Below, one piece after another: positions 10,694-21,368 of a DNA stretch of 64,000 nucleotides. The stretch lies in contig OZ007507.1 in assembly GCA_963931865.1 (NCBI GenBank), positions 1,870,913 to 1,934,912 of the forward strand, read 5' to 3'. The notes beneath the pieces were generated by a model. The model saw nothing but the letters and a program-made list of their open reading frames with translations. It had not been told where the DNA came from and ran no database searches. The position numbers and the translations under genes are program-made. Position 1 is the first letter of the stretch, and every line of letters begins with the position of its first letter. The stretch is from Axinella damicornis. Its lineage: Eukaryota; Porifera; Demospongiae; Axinellida; Axinellidae.

Positions 10694-13297
10694 ATGGCTC
10701 TGAAAAATAAAGTGAATCGTTTTTGCTTCGATCGGATACCAAAAGGAAGTGGTCCGTTGCTTGTCTTCATCCTAAATGTGCTGGAGAGCTTTGTTTTCTA
10801 TGGGGCATTTGGTGGATTGTTGCGGTTGGTACTTTATAATTCTGCTCCCAACCTACAATTCTCTTTGAAATTTGCACTGACCTACAGTGTTGGTAGATTG
10901 CTTTACCCCATTGGTGGGGTTTTAGCTGATGTTTATCTTGGTCGCTTTAGAATGATACGCATAACTCTGCTGCTGTATTTTGTGGCTTGTTCCATCATGG
11001 CTGTAGCACTGCCTTCGTATGGTCTTGCTCCAGATTCACTAGTTCGAGTCATCCTTCCTATTATTGCGTGTGCTTTGCTTCTTGTTGCTTCTGGAGGGTT
11101 TGAAACCACAATAATTCCCTTTGGAGCAGATCAGCTATCACAAGGTGCATCATCGGAAGAAATAAGTTCCTACTTTTACTGGTATTACTTTGGAAGGCAG
11201 GTAGGAAATTTCCTGTTTGTGTTGCTACTTCTTGGACTGTATCTGAAAGTGGACAATAGTACGCATCTTGAAGGATTCGACTTTCAAGTGATTGGAGCTG
11301 TTGAGGCTTTCATGTTTGTTGTAGCCATGACTATAGCCCTGTGTCTGCAAATGTGCTTTCAAGGTCGCTTCTTCAAGGATACCACAAGGAGCAATCCTCT
11401 GAAGTTGGTTATCGGTGTGATCTGTTATGCTGCCACTGCTAAGCGTCATGCTCCAAGATACAGAAGAGCATTTCGGTACGGAGAAGGAAAGAAACCAAGA
11501 ATTGAGCTGGCCAAAATTGAGTATGATGGCATCTATTCCAGTGAGGAAGTAGAGGATACGAAAACATTTTGCCAAATCTTGCTCCTCCTGTTCTCCCTGG
11601 GTGGTTTTTTTCTCACATACAATGGGGTGAGTGTATAGATTACGTTGATATTAACTGTGAGGAAAATTAATGAGGATAGGCACAAACCCAGAGAACTTCA
11701 TGCATGAAGTGAGTTAAGAATTGAAACTGGTTTGCAGTATAGGCTCATACACAGGCCCAGACTAAGTAGCCAGGCCATTCCCACTTTCAGCAATTTTATT
11801 GCCTACAGCATAACAAGTGTCAACCGTACTCCCTGCATGTAGGCCAGTGCTAGCCCCGTACCCAGGCCCATACGCGGAACGCCGCGTTCCTCGCGTCAGC
11901 CTGGGTACAAGGCTAGGCTAGTGCATGCAACCATGCAGTGGGGCAAACTCGCGTCAGAGTGATTCCAATAATTGCATGCATGGGTGTGTTGGAGCAAGCA
12001 ATGCCATGGTGGCTGTAGTAGAACATTCTAATGCTTAAACTCGTGAGTCCCTGTGATTGAGTCAGTGAAAAAAGAGACAATTTTATATAACAAAGACATG
12101 GAGGTGTGCATGGGAATGAAGATTGTACATGAAAATACCCTCATCCTCATAAACTTTCTCTCCCCATTTTTTCCCCTTGTGCAGGCTCTTGTAATGATTT
12201 CTTTTCAAATGAACAACTATGGTAAGAATTCAACAAATCCTGTCCTACATCATTTGGCACCCAATCTCCTGGATCTCTCCAATATAGTCACGATTCTCAT
12301 CTGCCTTCCTATCATGAATCACTTGGTTGTACCTTGCTTGCAAAATGCAGTCAGCATGAAGCACCACATAGGGCTTGGAGTGATTTTGAACCTGGGTACT
12401 TTGATTGCTTCCATCTGTCTGGAATGGTTACAACCGGCAAATCGACTTCCATGGCTGTTACTTCCAGCAGTGCTACTCTCCATTGGAGAAATACTTGTTT
12501 TTGCAACAGGTACATAGTTCATATCTGTAGCTAGGAAACTCTATACATTATTATATATCTTTCTCATAGTACAGTAAGTGACTAGCCTCATTCCCAGGCC
12601 CCCTCCCCACCTTTTTGTACAATCAGGAGCGCATAATGAGGTTAGCCCTAACCCTTCCACTCTCTACCTCATTATGCGCTCCTGTACTGGTACAAAAAGC
12701 TGGGGAGGAGCCTGGGAACGAGGCTACAATAATGTAACTACAAAACTGTGACATACAATATCACGTAGCCATTGTCCTCCTAGTGCCCCCAGGTTCAATA
12801 ATCAGAGGGAAGAAATACCTGTAATGAATTGAACAATTGTTTAAGGGCTCCAATTCATCACAGCAGTGATGAATTGGAGTGCTGGGGTTTGTGGTGCATG
12901 ATGCTTGTAGTGATGCTTGCTGCATCACTATTCTTTCTCTACAGCACTTCAGTTCATTTACGCCCAGTCTCCAGAGAATATGAAAGGTCTTCTCATTGGT
13001 CTCTTCTATTTCATCTTCGGCCTGTTCGGTGGAGGAGGAGCACTGATCTTCCACTGGTATCCATCTCATGAAAACTGCCTTGAGGGAACCAACTGTATTT
13101 TCTGGTACTACGTGATCCTTGCTGCCATAGGAGCACTGGGACTTGTGGCCTATCTCACAATCGCTTGCCTCTATACGTACAGACAGAGGCCTGTTGGCTA
13201 CCAAGAGGAGAATGAGGCGATTCGTAGGCTGCACGGAGGCGAGTACAGTAGTACATACAGCGACTATGGTGTACAACACATACATGTATCTTCGTGA
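10694..13297 (+). CDS. Proton-coupled oligopeptide transporter family (SLC15/POT), copy A
   Basis: Three exons: 10694-11626, 12185-12509, 12945-13297 (1611 nt, 536 aa), with consistent phases 0 and 1. It is a multi-pass membrane protein with the major-facilitator fold. PTR2 family signatures are visible: GGVLADVYLGRFRMI near residue 76 and FYWYYFGRQVGNF near residue 163. The last exon carries FIYAQSPENMKGLLIGLFYF, the usual POT segment before the last two helices. A basic loop (AAKRHAPRYRRAFRYGEGKK) lies between the two halves. POT proteins import di- and tripeptides, histidine or nitrate with protons; the substrate here cannot be told. It is one of a tandem pair with 17746-20276. At about 536 aa it is near the short end of animal SLC15 proteins. 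Confidence 0.86.
11851..11915. repeat. Short hairpin element in SLC15-A intron 1
   Basis: TAGCCCCGTACCCAGGC pairs with GCCTGGGTACAAGGCTA around a GC-rich centre. It belongs to the GTTCCCAGGC-type hairpin family. Confidence 0.75.
12583..12726. repeat. Hairpin element, GCCTCATTCCCAGGCC arms, in SLC15-A intron 2
   Basis: GCCTCATTCCCAGGCC at the left and GCCTGGGAACGAGGC at the right are inverted. The arms continue inward (CAGGAGCGCATAATGAGG against CCTCATTATGCGCTCCTG). The flanks TACAGTAAGTGACTA and TACAATAATGTAACTA resemble an imperfect target duplication. Confidence 0.85.
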
Positions 13298-13627
13298 AGT
13301 GCATACAATTTATACTTTGATTACACCAAATCAAAATATCATCGGACCAAAACACAACAGCAGCAATCATCAGACTCTATCATATCATCCTTGCATCAGA
13401 TTACGTCCCCTGATTACATCATCACCTGTACTTGTATTATTGGGTTGTGTGTGTTTGTTTGTTTCTTTGTGTTCAGTTTTGAGTATTCCAACTGATGAAG
13501 GTCCACTGGCTGAAATGGTTGAGTTCAATGGTATACATGTTGCATGCTACAAAGCTAGGCTCATCAAGTCAATAGTTTTATTGAAACGCAACGAACTGTT
13601 ACTGCAATCAGCTATATAATTATTGAA

Positions 13628-13746
13628 GTGGATATTGGTCCGGCAGGAAGTAGGGCAATGGGTTAGGGCCAGGGCCGGTTCTAGGTGCGCGCGCGTTTCC
13701 GGTACCTATACCTAAAGTATGTACTTCCTGCCGGACCAATATCCAC
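13628..13746. mobile_element. MITE-like inverted repeat (GTGGATATTGGTCCGGCAGG)
   Basis: The arms GTGGATATTGGTCCGGCAGG and CCTGCCGGACCAATATCCAC are perfect reverse complements. The middle contains GGGCCAGGGCCGG and a GCGCGCGC stretch. A second copy of the family lies at about 46545-46672, where another hairpin has inserted into it. Confidence 0.85.
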
Positions 13747-13808
13747 ATCATATAATTATAACTATTCTTGCTGCCCAATTTGGAGGTGTCGTGCACGTGT
13801 CATGCCGA

Positions 13809-13925
13809 TGGTCAATCATCCAGGTGTGCAAAGTGAAAGCAAAGGATTGAGTCCACCCTGCATGAATTAGAGGAAAACCAGACTCAGGACATGGAGGTGC
13901 ATGCACGCAGATGCTTCACATAGCT
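13809..13925 (-). pseudogene. Remnant of the HINT3 3' end behind SLC15 copy A
   Basis: GTCAATCATCCAGGTGTGCA, then AAAGCAAAGGATTGAGTCCA, CAGACTCAGGACATGGAGGT and AGATGCTTCAC match, with gaps, 20389-20502. That segment is the 3' coding part of HINT3 downstream of SLC15 copy B. The copy here is degraded and lacks the HIT core. It shows that the duplicated unit included the transporter and the tail of the convergent HINT3 gene. Confidence 0.75.
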
Positions 13926-14710
13926 AGCTGACAACATTGCATCCTCTACTACAGCTAGTAGCTATCTATCTATATTCTTCAAGGTGCACGCATCATAGCT
14001 AGCTATGCATCCGGGTGTGTCTTCTGCCAGGATCTTAACGTTGGCAACAGCCTAGTAGTAAGTTGCCTGTACGGTACTGTAGTCTGAGTATTATTTTTGC
14101 GTAGTGAAAAAAACCTTTCTCGCAACATGGGGGCCTCGAGGGCCCAATTAAGGTTACGGGTACCCGCGTATCATGCAATAACTGGAGCAATATTCATGCA
14201 AGCCATGCCGAATTCTTACAGCGCCTAGCACAAAGTGCGGTGCTGGACTCGAACCTATTCAGACCCGCCTACTTCTCAACAGACGAACTTCCTGCAGAGG
14301 CGTGGCTACATGGACGCCTTGACCCCTCCCATACACATTTATAAATTCTGAGCGCATTCCACAAACCGCTGCCGTTACGTGCAGAATTGCAACTTCAGCT
14401 TCAGGACGCAGCTAGAAGACGTGAATATCGAGTGCGAGAGCTATAAATGAACACGATATTCGGTACACATCTCCGGCTATAGGCTAAAATACACTGGGAA
14501 AATGGCGTTCAATGAGCGGTGTGGCTTCGACTAGCTTCTCTACCAGCGAGAAACAAGTTACTCTGTCTCCCAAACATAGCTCTCGCACTAGATATATGGT
14601 ATTAGCAGTGATAACAACTGTTGTTTCCAACTAAAATCCCTTTTTGGTTACAAAAGTTGCAGAATGCTTGGATAAGCTAACTCGCATGGGATTCGTTGAA
14701 ATTACGTGCG

Positions 14711-14712
<2 letters not shown>

Positions 14713-14744
<32 letters not shown>
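14713..14744. repeat. Poly(G) run, 32 bases
   Basis: The uninterrupted G run lies inside the transposon. The reverse strand reads as a polyproline open frame that is not a gene. The length may be unreliable in the assembly. Confidence 0.9.
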
Positions 14745-14745
<1 letters not shown>

Positions 14746-14788
14746 TTTCCATGGCAATTCAATTCAGTGCTGCTTGTAGTGCTACTGC

Positions 14789-15646
14789 ATGGTATGGTCG
14801 AGACCATTTGTACAATTTGAGATGGCAAATAAAAGGAATAAAGTACACAAGATGAGGAGGCATGTGTACTGCTCAAGAAAGCCAAAGAGACAAATCCAAA
14901 AGCAGCACACAGAGATGACGGAAGTACAAAACCAAGGGAGCCGAATTGTTAATCTGCAAAACCTGGAAGGTTATGCTTCGATGATAGCACAGCATGCAGC
15001 AGAGTGCCCCAGCAGCGGTCCCAGCTCCATTGCCATTGATGATGAGCTGAGGTTGGGGTTGGCCTCAGTCCTCAAGACGAAGTGCACTGGCTGTGGAGTG
15101 TCACTTAAACTGCAAACCTCCCAGAGAGTCAGAGGGCCTAATGGTGACATGCAGTGGGAGAGTAACCTAGCAGCAGTGTGGGGGCAGATGGCCACGGGAG
15201 GGGGCCACAGCAAGTTGCAAGAAACAATGGGAGTGCTGGGAATACCAGTAATGGCAAAACATCACTTCACCGGTAGGTACATGCATGACTACATTACCAT
15301 GGACTCTTCCAATACTATTATGAATCTTACAGAAATGGAGCGAGACATTGGAGAGTGGTGGAGAGACCAGCTGGAGAAGTCCATGAAAGAGGCAGGAGAA
15401 GAGGAGAGGCACCTGGCCATTGAGCGTGATGACTACCATCAGGGTGTGCCCGCCATAACGGTCATCCTCGATGGGGGGTGGTCAAAAAGGTCCCACGGGC
15501 ATTCCTATAACGCCAACTCTGGTGTGGCAATAATTACTGGCCAGGCAACAGGGAAGCTTCTGCACATTGGCGTCAGAAACAAGTACTGTCAGGCATGCAA
15601 CCAAGGTAAGGTGGTCACAAAGCCTGCCCCGTACAATTCTTTGTAG
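14789..15646 (+). pseudogene. Mutator-like transposase fragment
   Basis: The open frame of 285 codons lies inside the 14152-16444 element. A basic N-terminus (KRNKVHKMRRHVYCSRKPKR) is followed by a possible zinc motif CTGCGVSL. Then comes VILDGGWSKRSHGHSYNANS, with GKLLHIGVRNKYCQACNQG about 30 residues later. The D-GxWxKRxH...N-GV.....TGK...........KYC..C pattern is that of the Mutator-like transposase domain found in invertebrate genomes; the Asp would be the first catalytic acid. The later acids are missing, so the copy is inactive. ATG 14821 is an alternative start. A GTAAGG donor at 15606 and a TTGCAAG acceptor could join this frame to the YqaJ-like fragment, giving CQACNQG-IAKDKHPCYL. 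Confidence 0.7.
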
Positions 15647-15989
15647 GTCTACTTCCTTTGTTACTTCTTTGCAAGGCATTGCTAAGGACAAGCACCCCTG
15701 TTACCTCAACTTTTGCCTAAAAAAAGATAAAACTACTAGTACCATCAGCCTCAGACGCACACATCAGTTATTATCAGGTTCAGGGCCAGCTATTCTGTAC
15801 TGGCAGGGAATGGTGCGACTTTGCACTTTCGACTACAGTGGAGTGCTACGTTGAGCGTATTCATGTTGACAGAGAATTATGGGCAACGATCCTCCCAAAA
15901 CTGAAGTCATTCTACTTCAGTGTCCTCCTTCCAGAGTTGGCTTATCCCATGTTTTACAACGGAGGTATCAGAGAACCTGCTGACTATTG
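15640..15989 (+). pseudogene. YqaJ-like exonuclease/recombinase C-terminal fragment, frameshifted
   Basis: One frame reads IAKDKHPCYLNFCLKKDKTT and SLRRTH. After a frameshift near 15770 the next frame reads SYYQVQGQLFCTGREWCDFA, then VERIHVDRELWATILPKL and FYFSVLLPEL, to a stop at 15989. The order KDK-FCL, RxHxYYYQVQGQ, GxxWCDF, hERIxxDxxFW, PKLxxFY is the tail of YqaJ-type (lambda-exonuclease-like) domains common in invertebrate mobile elements. The N-terminal catalytic part is absent. Assignment is by pattern from memory of the family. Confidence 0.6.
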
Positions 15990-17303
15990 ATTTTCATATT
16001 CATCCAGATGCAGAATTCAGATAATCAGAATTTCCAATAATTGCCCACCTAAATTGGGCTAAAACATGTGCACTCAATTTATGCAAGCAAGGACCGATGC
16101 TGTTTGCAGAACACATGCTCAAAACCAGCATCTAGAGATCTAACCACCTTATTCAAACTGGGCACGTTCCTTCAACAGAGTATTTCACTAGGCATACAGA
16201 ACTTGGTTAGTTTTCTTTTGTCTATGTTTTCGCGGGCTAGCCCAAGTGGGCTGCCCCGCGAGACTACGAATATAGTGTACCTAACAATCCTGCTTTCTAG
16301 AGAGCTGTCTGAAGTGACTCCTGGTCAAAGGTAAGAGATCCGAGCCTTGAAGTGGAGCACGCTACTGACGCGCGCTGCAAAGGACGCGCGTACGATAGGG
16401 AAACATGCTAATTAAATTTCACTTCCGGTCAACGGGTACCCGTAGCCCGCTAGACTACAAAGTACGTACGTGGGAGTATCGCTAGTGGGCGTGGCATGAT
16501 TACCGTACCAGTACAGTGCAGTGAGTGGCAGTGCGGTCTCGGACTAGACTACCGGTATACTGCTAGCTGCAATTAGTCTAGCGTCGCCAGATCCTTAACT
16601 TGCGGGCAGAGGGTCTGGGAACGAGACTAGGGTGAGGTTAATATATTATGTTGGCAACGTTTGTGTCTAGCAAGCAGGCTTGCCTGAATTTTCGCCATGC
16701 CCAGCGCGGATCGACTCACGTGACCGCAGTTGGTCACTCTTTGTACTTTGCGGTTTATAGATCATTCCTGTTGTAAGGAACGCAAGACAATCCCAGTGAG
16801 GATCACTTACAGTATAAGTATACTGCAAGCGATCTTGCAGAACCTTGCCTTGGTCACTTCATCACCTCTAGACTCAGGGTTATAATTATAGACATGCCTC
16901 TCACTAATAATTGCGTATTGATCTCCCCTGAGCTTGTCTTGACCATTGCAAGTGCTTCTACATTAGCTGAATTACCATACCATAGTCGCGCGTTATTAGG
17001 CGCAGCTCACTTATAATGTGCATAGCTATTTGCTCCGCAGTGTCAGGCACAGGTTCGACTTAAATTCCAGCTACTTGAAAAAAGCGAAATGAAGTGCATT
17101 TCCTGTTTGAGGAGTGTCATTCGAAATTAAGCGTGTCTCGCTTATAGGTACGTATATACTTCCTTCTGTGGAGATATAGGCACATGTACCTATAATAATG
17201 AGCGACCACGGTATGTTGTTAACATCTGTCAAACAGTTTATAAGCCGCTCCATGATCATTGACAGATTGAATACTCCAGGATCTTGGCAAGCTATGTTGC
17301 TGT

Positions 17304-17416
17304 TAGTCTCGGCCCCAGACCCAAACCAACCCCAGCACGGATCGCTTCCAGTATCCCTGCGCATGATACTGGAAGCAATCTGCGCTGGGGTTGGTCCTTG
17401 TCTGGGGCCGAGACTA
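17304..17416. repeat. Hairpin element (TAGTCTCGGCCCCAGACC arms)
   Basis: TAGTCTCGGCCCCAGAC pairs with GTCTGGGGCCGAGACTA. The arms extend inward (CCAACCCCAGCACGGATCGC against GCAATCTGCGCTGGGGTTGG) to a TATCC/GGATA-like centre. A sister copy lies at 18718-18823. Confidence 0.85.
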
Positions 17417-17745
17417 TGTTGGTGTGACCAGACCCTTCCTTTTAAATGTGTAGAGTTATGATTGGCAATGCTTGCCGTGTGTTGACGGTCATCGCATATA
17501 GTGTGCATGTGACTGTGATTTAAACTTGTGTGTATATAAGCCTATAGCTAATGTGTTGATTTTGCCCACCGATATTATGAACCTCCTGCATATAACTATA
17601 CATGTATAATCTCCTACACACAGACAGACAGACAAGGAGTTCTTCATTGACTCTCCTATGACGTACATCAGTCTCTTGTTGGGTTTATATGTAGTTCCAA
17701 GTTGACTTCACCTCCTTACAAGTCAACAGACGGCTGCAGCTTATA

Positions 17746-20276
17746 ATGGCTCTGAAAAATAAGATGAATCGTTTTTGCTTTGATCGGGTACCAAAAGGAA
17801 GTGGTCCGTTGCTTGTCTTCATCCTAAATGTACTGGAGAGCTTTGTTTTCTATGGGGCATTTGATGGATTGTTGCGGTTGGTACTTAATGGTAATTCTGA
17901 CCCCAACCTTGAGTTCTTTCTGAATATTGGATTGACTTACAGTGTTGGTAGATTGCTTTACCCCATTGGTGGGTTTTTAGCCGATGTTTATCTTGGTCGC
18001 TTTAGAATGATACGCATAACTTTGCTGCTGTTTTGGGTGGCTTTTGCCATCATGGCTGTAGCACTGCCTTTGTATGATCTTGCTCCAGATTCACTAGTTC
18101 GAGTCATCCTTCCTATTATTGCGTGTGCTTTGCTTCTTGTTGCTTCTGGAGGGTTTGAAACCACAATAATTCCCTTTGGAGCAGATCAACTATCACAAGG
18201 TGCATCATCGGAAGAAATAAGTTCCTACTTCTACTGGTATTACTTTGGAAGGCAGGGAGGAATTTTCCTGTTTGTGTTGCTACTTCTCGGACTCTATCTT
18301 AATATCGACTACAGTGAACGTCTTGGAGGATTTGACTTCCAGGTAATTGGAGCTGTTGAGGCATCCATGTGTGTTGCAGCCATGACTATAGCCCTGTGTC
18401 TGCAAATGTGCTTTCAAGGTCGCTTCTTCAAGGGTACCACAAGGAGCAATCCTCTGAAGTTGGTTGTAGGTGTGATCTGTTATGCTGCCACTGCTAAGCG
18501 TCATGCTCCAAGATACAGAAGAGCATTTCGGTATGGAGAAGGAAAGAAACCAAGAATTGAGCTGGCCAAAATTGAATATGATGGTGCATATTCCAGTGAG
18601 GAAGTAGAGGATACGAAAACATTTTGCCAAATCTTGCTCCTCCTGTTCTCCCTGGGTGGTTTCTTTGTCTCATACACTGGGGTGAGTGTATACAGTTAAC
18701 AACAGAACTTGGTAATTTAGTCTCGGTCCCAGACCCAAACCCACCCCAGCATGGATCGCATCTTCCGTGCGTGATACTGGAAGCGATCCGCGCTGGGGTG
18801 GTTTGGGTCTGGGGCCGAGACTATTGGTAATTATGATGATGTGTATTCACTCTTTATGCATATATATGCATGCCTAGCCTCGTACCCAGGCCCCGCCTCG
18901 CTTTGGGTGGGGCGGGGCCTGGGTACGAGGCTAATGCATGCCCTACTGGGAGGTAAACTGATTATAGTGAGGTAAATAAGCAGAAGAAAACAGCAGTAAA
19001 GTTCATGTAAGAAAATGAACGGTTTCACACTAGTGACCAGACATTGTAGCCTCAAGCATTAGTGGCTGCCCTTGCCAAATTGCACATGAATTAAAATAGT
19101 AGCTGTGGCATTCGATCACGGAAATACAGTACACATGCAGGCATATAATTATCTGGACATTTCTGCTTCGACATTTCATTAATGCAAGTGATCAAACCGG
19201 AGGTTGGAAATGGCCTGAGAATGAGTGTAAGTTGCTTTTCTCTATTGTACAGGCATTTGTGATGATTTCACTTCAAATGAACAACTACGGTAGCCGTTCA
19301 AGTGTGGTTGTCATAACCCGTTTGGCGCCCAATCTCCTGAGACTCTGCAATATAGTCACGATTCTCATCTGTCTTCCTGTCATGAATCACTTGGTTGTGC
19401 CTTACTTGCAAAATGTGGTCAGCATGAAGCACCACATAGGACTTGGAGTGATTTTAAACTTGGGTGCTTTGATTACCTCCATCTGTCTGGAACGGTTTCA
19501 ATCGGCAATTGCAAATCCACTTCCATGGCTGTTAATTCCAGCAGTTATACTCTCCATTGGAGAAATGCTTGTTGTTACAACAGGTGAGAAGTTCATCTGT
19601 AGTAATCTCTACTTTTGTACTTCCTGTACATGTACATATTCTGAAATGTTTTAAAGTCTATTTTGACAAGTAAATACTAGGACATTACAGTTCGATGAAT
19701 CTATTATACAGTTTGTCTATACTGCAATTTTTTTCTTGTGTGGTAACCACATTGCCATGGGACGTACATGTACAAAAAGATCATATCATGCTCTCCGTGG
19801 AGCTTGTAGTGCCCCCGTGTTACTATGGCATGACTACCAAAAGGACTGCATCATCTGTCACAGTACGTAGCTAGCTTGTTGCATCACAATAATTATTTGC
19901 TTACATAGTATTTTGTTCTTTCTCTGTAGCTCTACAGTTCATTTATGCCCAGTCTCCAGAGAATATGAAAGGTCTTCTCATTGGTCTCTTCTATTTCACC
20001 ATTGGCCTGTTCAATGGAGGAGGAGCACTGATATTCCACTGGTATCCACCTAAAGAAGACTGCCTCGAGGGAACCAACTGTATTTTATGGTACTACGTGA
20101 TCCTTGCAGTCATAGGAGCACTGGGACTTGTGGCCTATCTGGTGATCGCTTTCCTCTACACGTACAGACAGAGGCCTGCTGGATACCAGGAAGAGACCGA
20201 GGCAATTCGTAGGCTGCATGGGGGCGAGTACAGTAGTACATACAGTGAGGTATATCACAGAGATATTTCTGTATGA
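17746..20276 (+). CDS. Proton-coupled oligopeptide transporter family (SLC15/POT), copy B
   Basis: Three exons: 17746-18681, 19253-19583, 19930-20276 (1614 nt, 537 aa). The structure, phases and signatures match copy A (GGFLADVYLGRFRMI, FYWYYFGRQGG, FIYAQSPENMKGLLIGLFYF). From about 11020 in A and 18073 in B, some 175 bp differ at about two positions, while the loops after it (A: LKVDNSTHLEGF, B: LNIDYSERLGGF) and the C-terminal tails differ clearly. This patchy identity suggests gene conversion. In B the residue after FGRQ is GG-I rather than VGN. The stop is 81 bp from the stop of the convergent HINT3. Transport of small peptides or related solutes is inferred from family only. Confidence 0.86.
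18718..18823. repeat. Hairpin element in SLC15-B intron 1 (sister of 17304-17416)
   Basis: TAGTCTCGGTCCCAGACCC pairs with GGGTCTGGGGCCGAGACTA. The inner arms CACCCCAGCATGGATCGC and GCGATCCGCGCTGGGGTG are also complementary. Confidence 0.85.
18875..18933. repeat. Hairpin element with visible target duplication
   Basis: TAGCCTCGTACCCAGGCCCC pairs with GGGGCCTGGGTACGAGGCTA. Direct repeats ATGCATGCCTA (left) and ATGCATGCCCTA (right) flank the GCCTCG...CGAGG core. Confidence 0.85.
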
Positions 20277-20356
20277 AGTGCATATCATCTTTCATTACCT
20301 TGTGATAATTTACGTCAAAGATCATGAATTCATACTTAAGATACAACAAACAACAA

Positions 20357-20869
20357 TCAAGTATTATTTTGTTGCATAGTTTGAAGGTGGTCAATCATCC
20401 AGGTGTGTGAAGCGAAAGCAAAGGAGTCCACCCTGAAGAGAATACTCCTATAAAACCAGCCCATGCTAGACTCAGGACTCATCACATGGAGGTGAAGATG
20501 CTTCACAAGGATAACTGGAGGCCAGTGAAACCCAATACGGGCTTCTTCCAGATTTCCTCCCTGCTCTAAAAGAACTTGCTTCCCGATCTCAACCATTCGT
20601 TCCACAAGTGGGATGTGCTCCTGCTGGAGTGACTTAGGATCCTTAATATGGTTCTTGGGTATAACTAGGTAATGATGGGTGGCAACAGGACGGCGGTCAG
20701 GGAAGCATACATAATCTTCATCTTCGTACAGAATTGTGGCAGGGGCTTCTTTTATTATGATTTTGCAAAATATGCAGTTTGGGTTAGAAGCTGTTTTGGC
20801 TTCGGATCTTCTCGTAATTTCTCCGCTAGGATCTTGATCCTGCAACTCCGAACTCTTTCCTTCAGCCAT
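20357..20869 (-). CDS. HINT3: HINT3-like histidine triad nucleotide-binding protein
   Basis: A single open exon of 170 aa starts at the ATG at 20869. After a 30-residue polar N-terminus it has NCIFCKIIIKE, YEDEDYVCFPDRRPVATHHY and LVIPKNHI, then the HIT signature HLHLHV near residue 125. It ends with the HINT3-type segment (W/F-YRSILFRVDSF, MIDHLQTM). HIT proteins of this branch hydrolyse adenosine phosphoramidates and acyl-adenylates; the second His of HxHxHxx is the expected nucleophile. The length is near vertebrate HINT3 (about 180 aa). It is convergent with SLC15 copy B and divergent from CCDC92. It has no introns in the coding part. Confidence 0.92.
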   Translation of the reverse strand: MAEGKSSELQDQDPSGEITRRSEAKTASNPNCIFCKIIIKEAPATILYEDEDYVCFPDRRPVATHHYLVIPKNHIKDPKSLQQEHIPLVERMVEIGKQVLLEQGGNLEEARIGFHWPPVILVKHLHLHVMSPESSMGWFYRSILFRVDSFAFASHTWMIDHLQTMQQNNT

Positions 20870-21368
20870 TGCTTGCTTGGTTTTAGAGTGTGCGTTAATT
20901 GGAGATGGTGCTCCGCCTACTCACGTGATGACGCAAACACGCCTAGCGGCGCGGATCGATTGCTGAGCGGTTATCATTGCCTCTAGCTAGCTAGCTCTAC
21001 ATAGGTCTGAGGACCCGAGGCTGACAGGCTCAGTCGGTGGAAAACGGAGGGTAAGTTGATCAGCTAGTGGTTTACCATGTAGTGATTGTATTTGATTCAT
21101 TTCGCCATTCAGCTGTTTTTGTTTTGCAAGAGTTGGTTTCCATAGTAACAAAGTACGGGGTACGGATCACCCAAACACGGTACACCGTGACTGGTGTGAG
21201 GTAAGGAATGGTCATACAGGTTATTCACTAAGGGTCTGTGCCCCCCGAGACTGTGACACAGTGCTACGTGCACTTTGTTTCTAAGGGTGATCATTCTCTA
21301 GACTTGATCCGATTATTCTAGTGGACCCTGTAGGTTATATACAAAGTGTGTATTGCACTACTCATAGC
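20870..21368. promoter_or_regulatory. Divergent promoter between HINT3 and CCDC92
   Basis: The 499 bp separating the two start codons must hold both 5' ends unless CCDC92 has an upstream exon. It is GC-rich on the HINT3 side (CTAGCGGCGCGGATCGAT). No TATA box is evident. A donor/acceptor pair ahead of 21369 cannot be excluded. Confidence 0.45.

Larger units (their letters stand above)
14152..16444 (+). mobile_element. Decayed DNA transposon with Mutator-like transposase and YqaJ-like fragments
   Basis: The left end GGTTACGGGTACCCG follows TTAA (14148-14151). The right end CGGGTACCCGTA stops at 16444 and its flank no longer matches. Subterminal sequence is shared with the 618-bp copy at 7005-7630 on both sides. 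Between them lie a 32-G run (14713-14744), a Mutator-like transposase fragment (14789-15646) and a frameshifted YqaJ-like C-terminus (about 15640-15989), all on the + strand. The element sits between the two SLC15 copies and probably inserted after their duplication. The 2.3-kb length is too short for complete versions of both proteins. Confidence 0.8.

Noticed and set aside
11225..11575. 116-aa minus-strand ORF, also present at 18280-18630
   Set aside because: Antisense shadow of the conserved SLC15 exon; its conservation follows from the sense coding sequence.
14631..14885. Polyproline ORF
   Set aside because: Artefact of the 32-G run inside the transposon.
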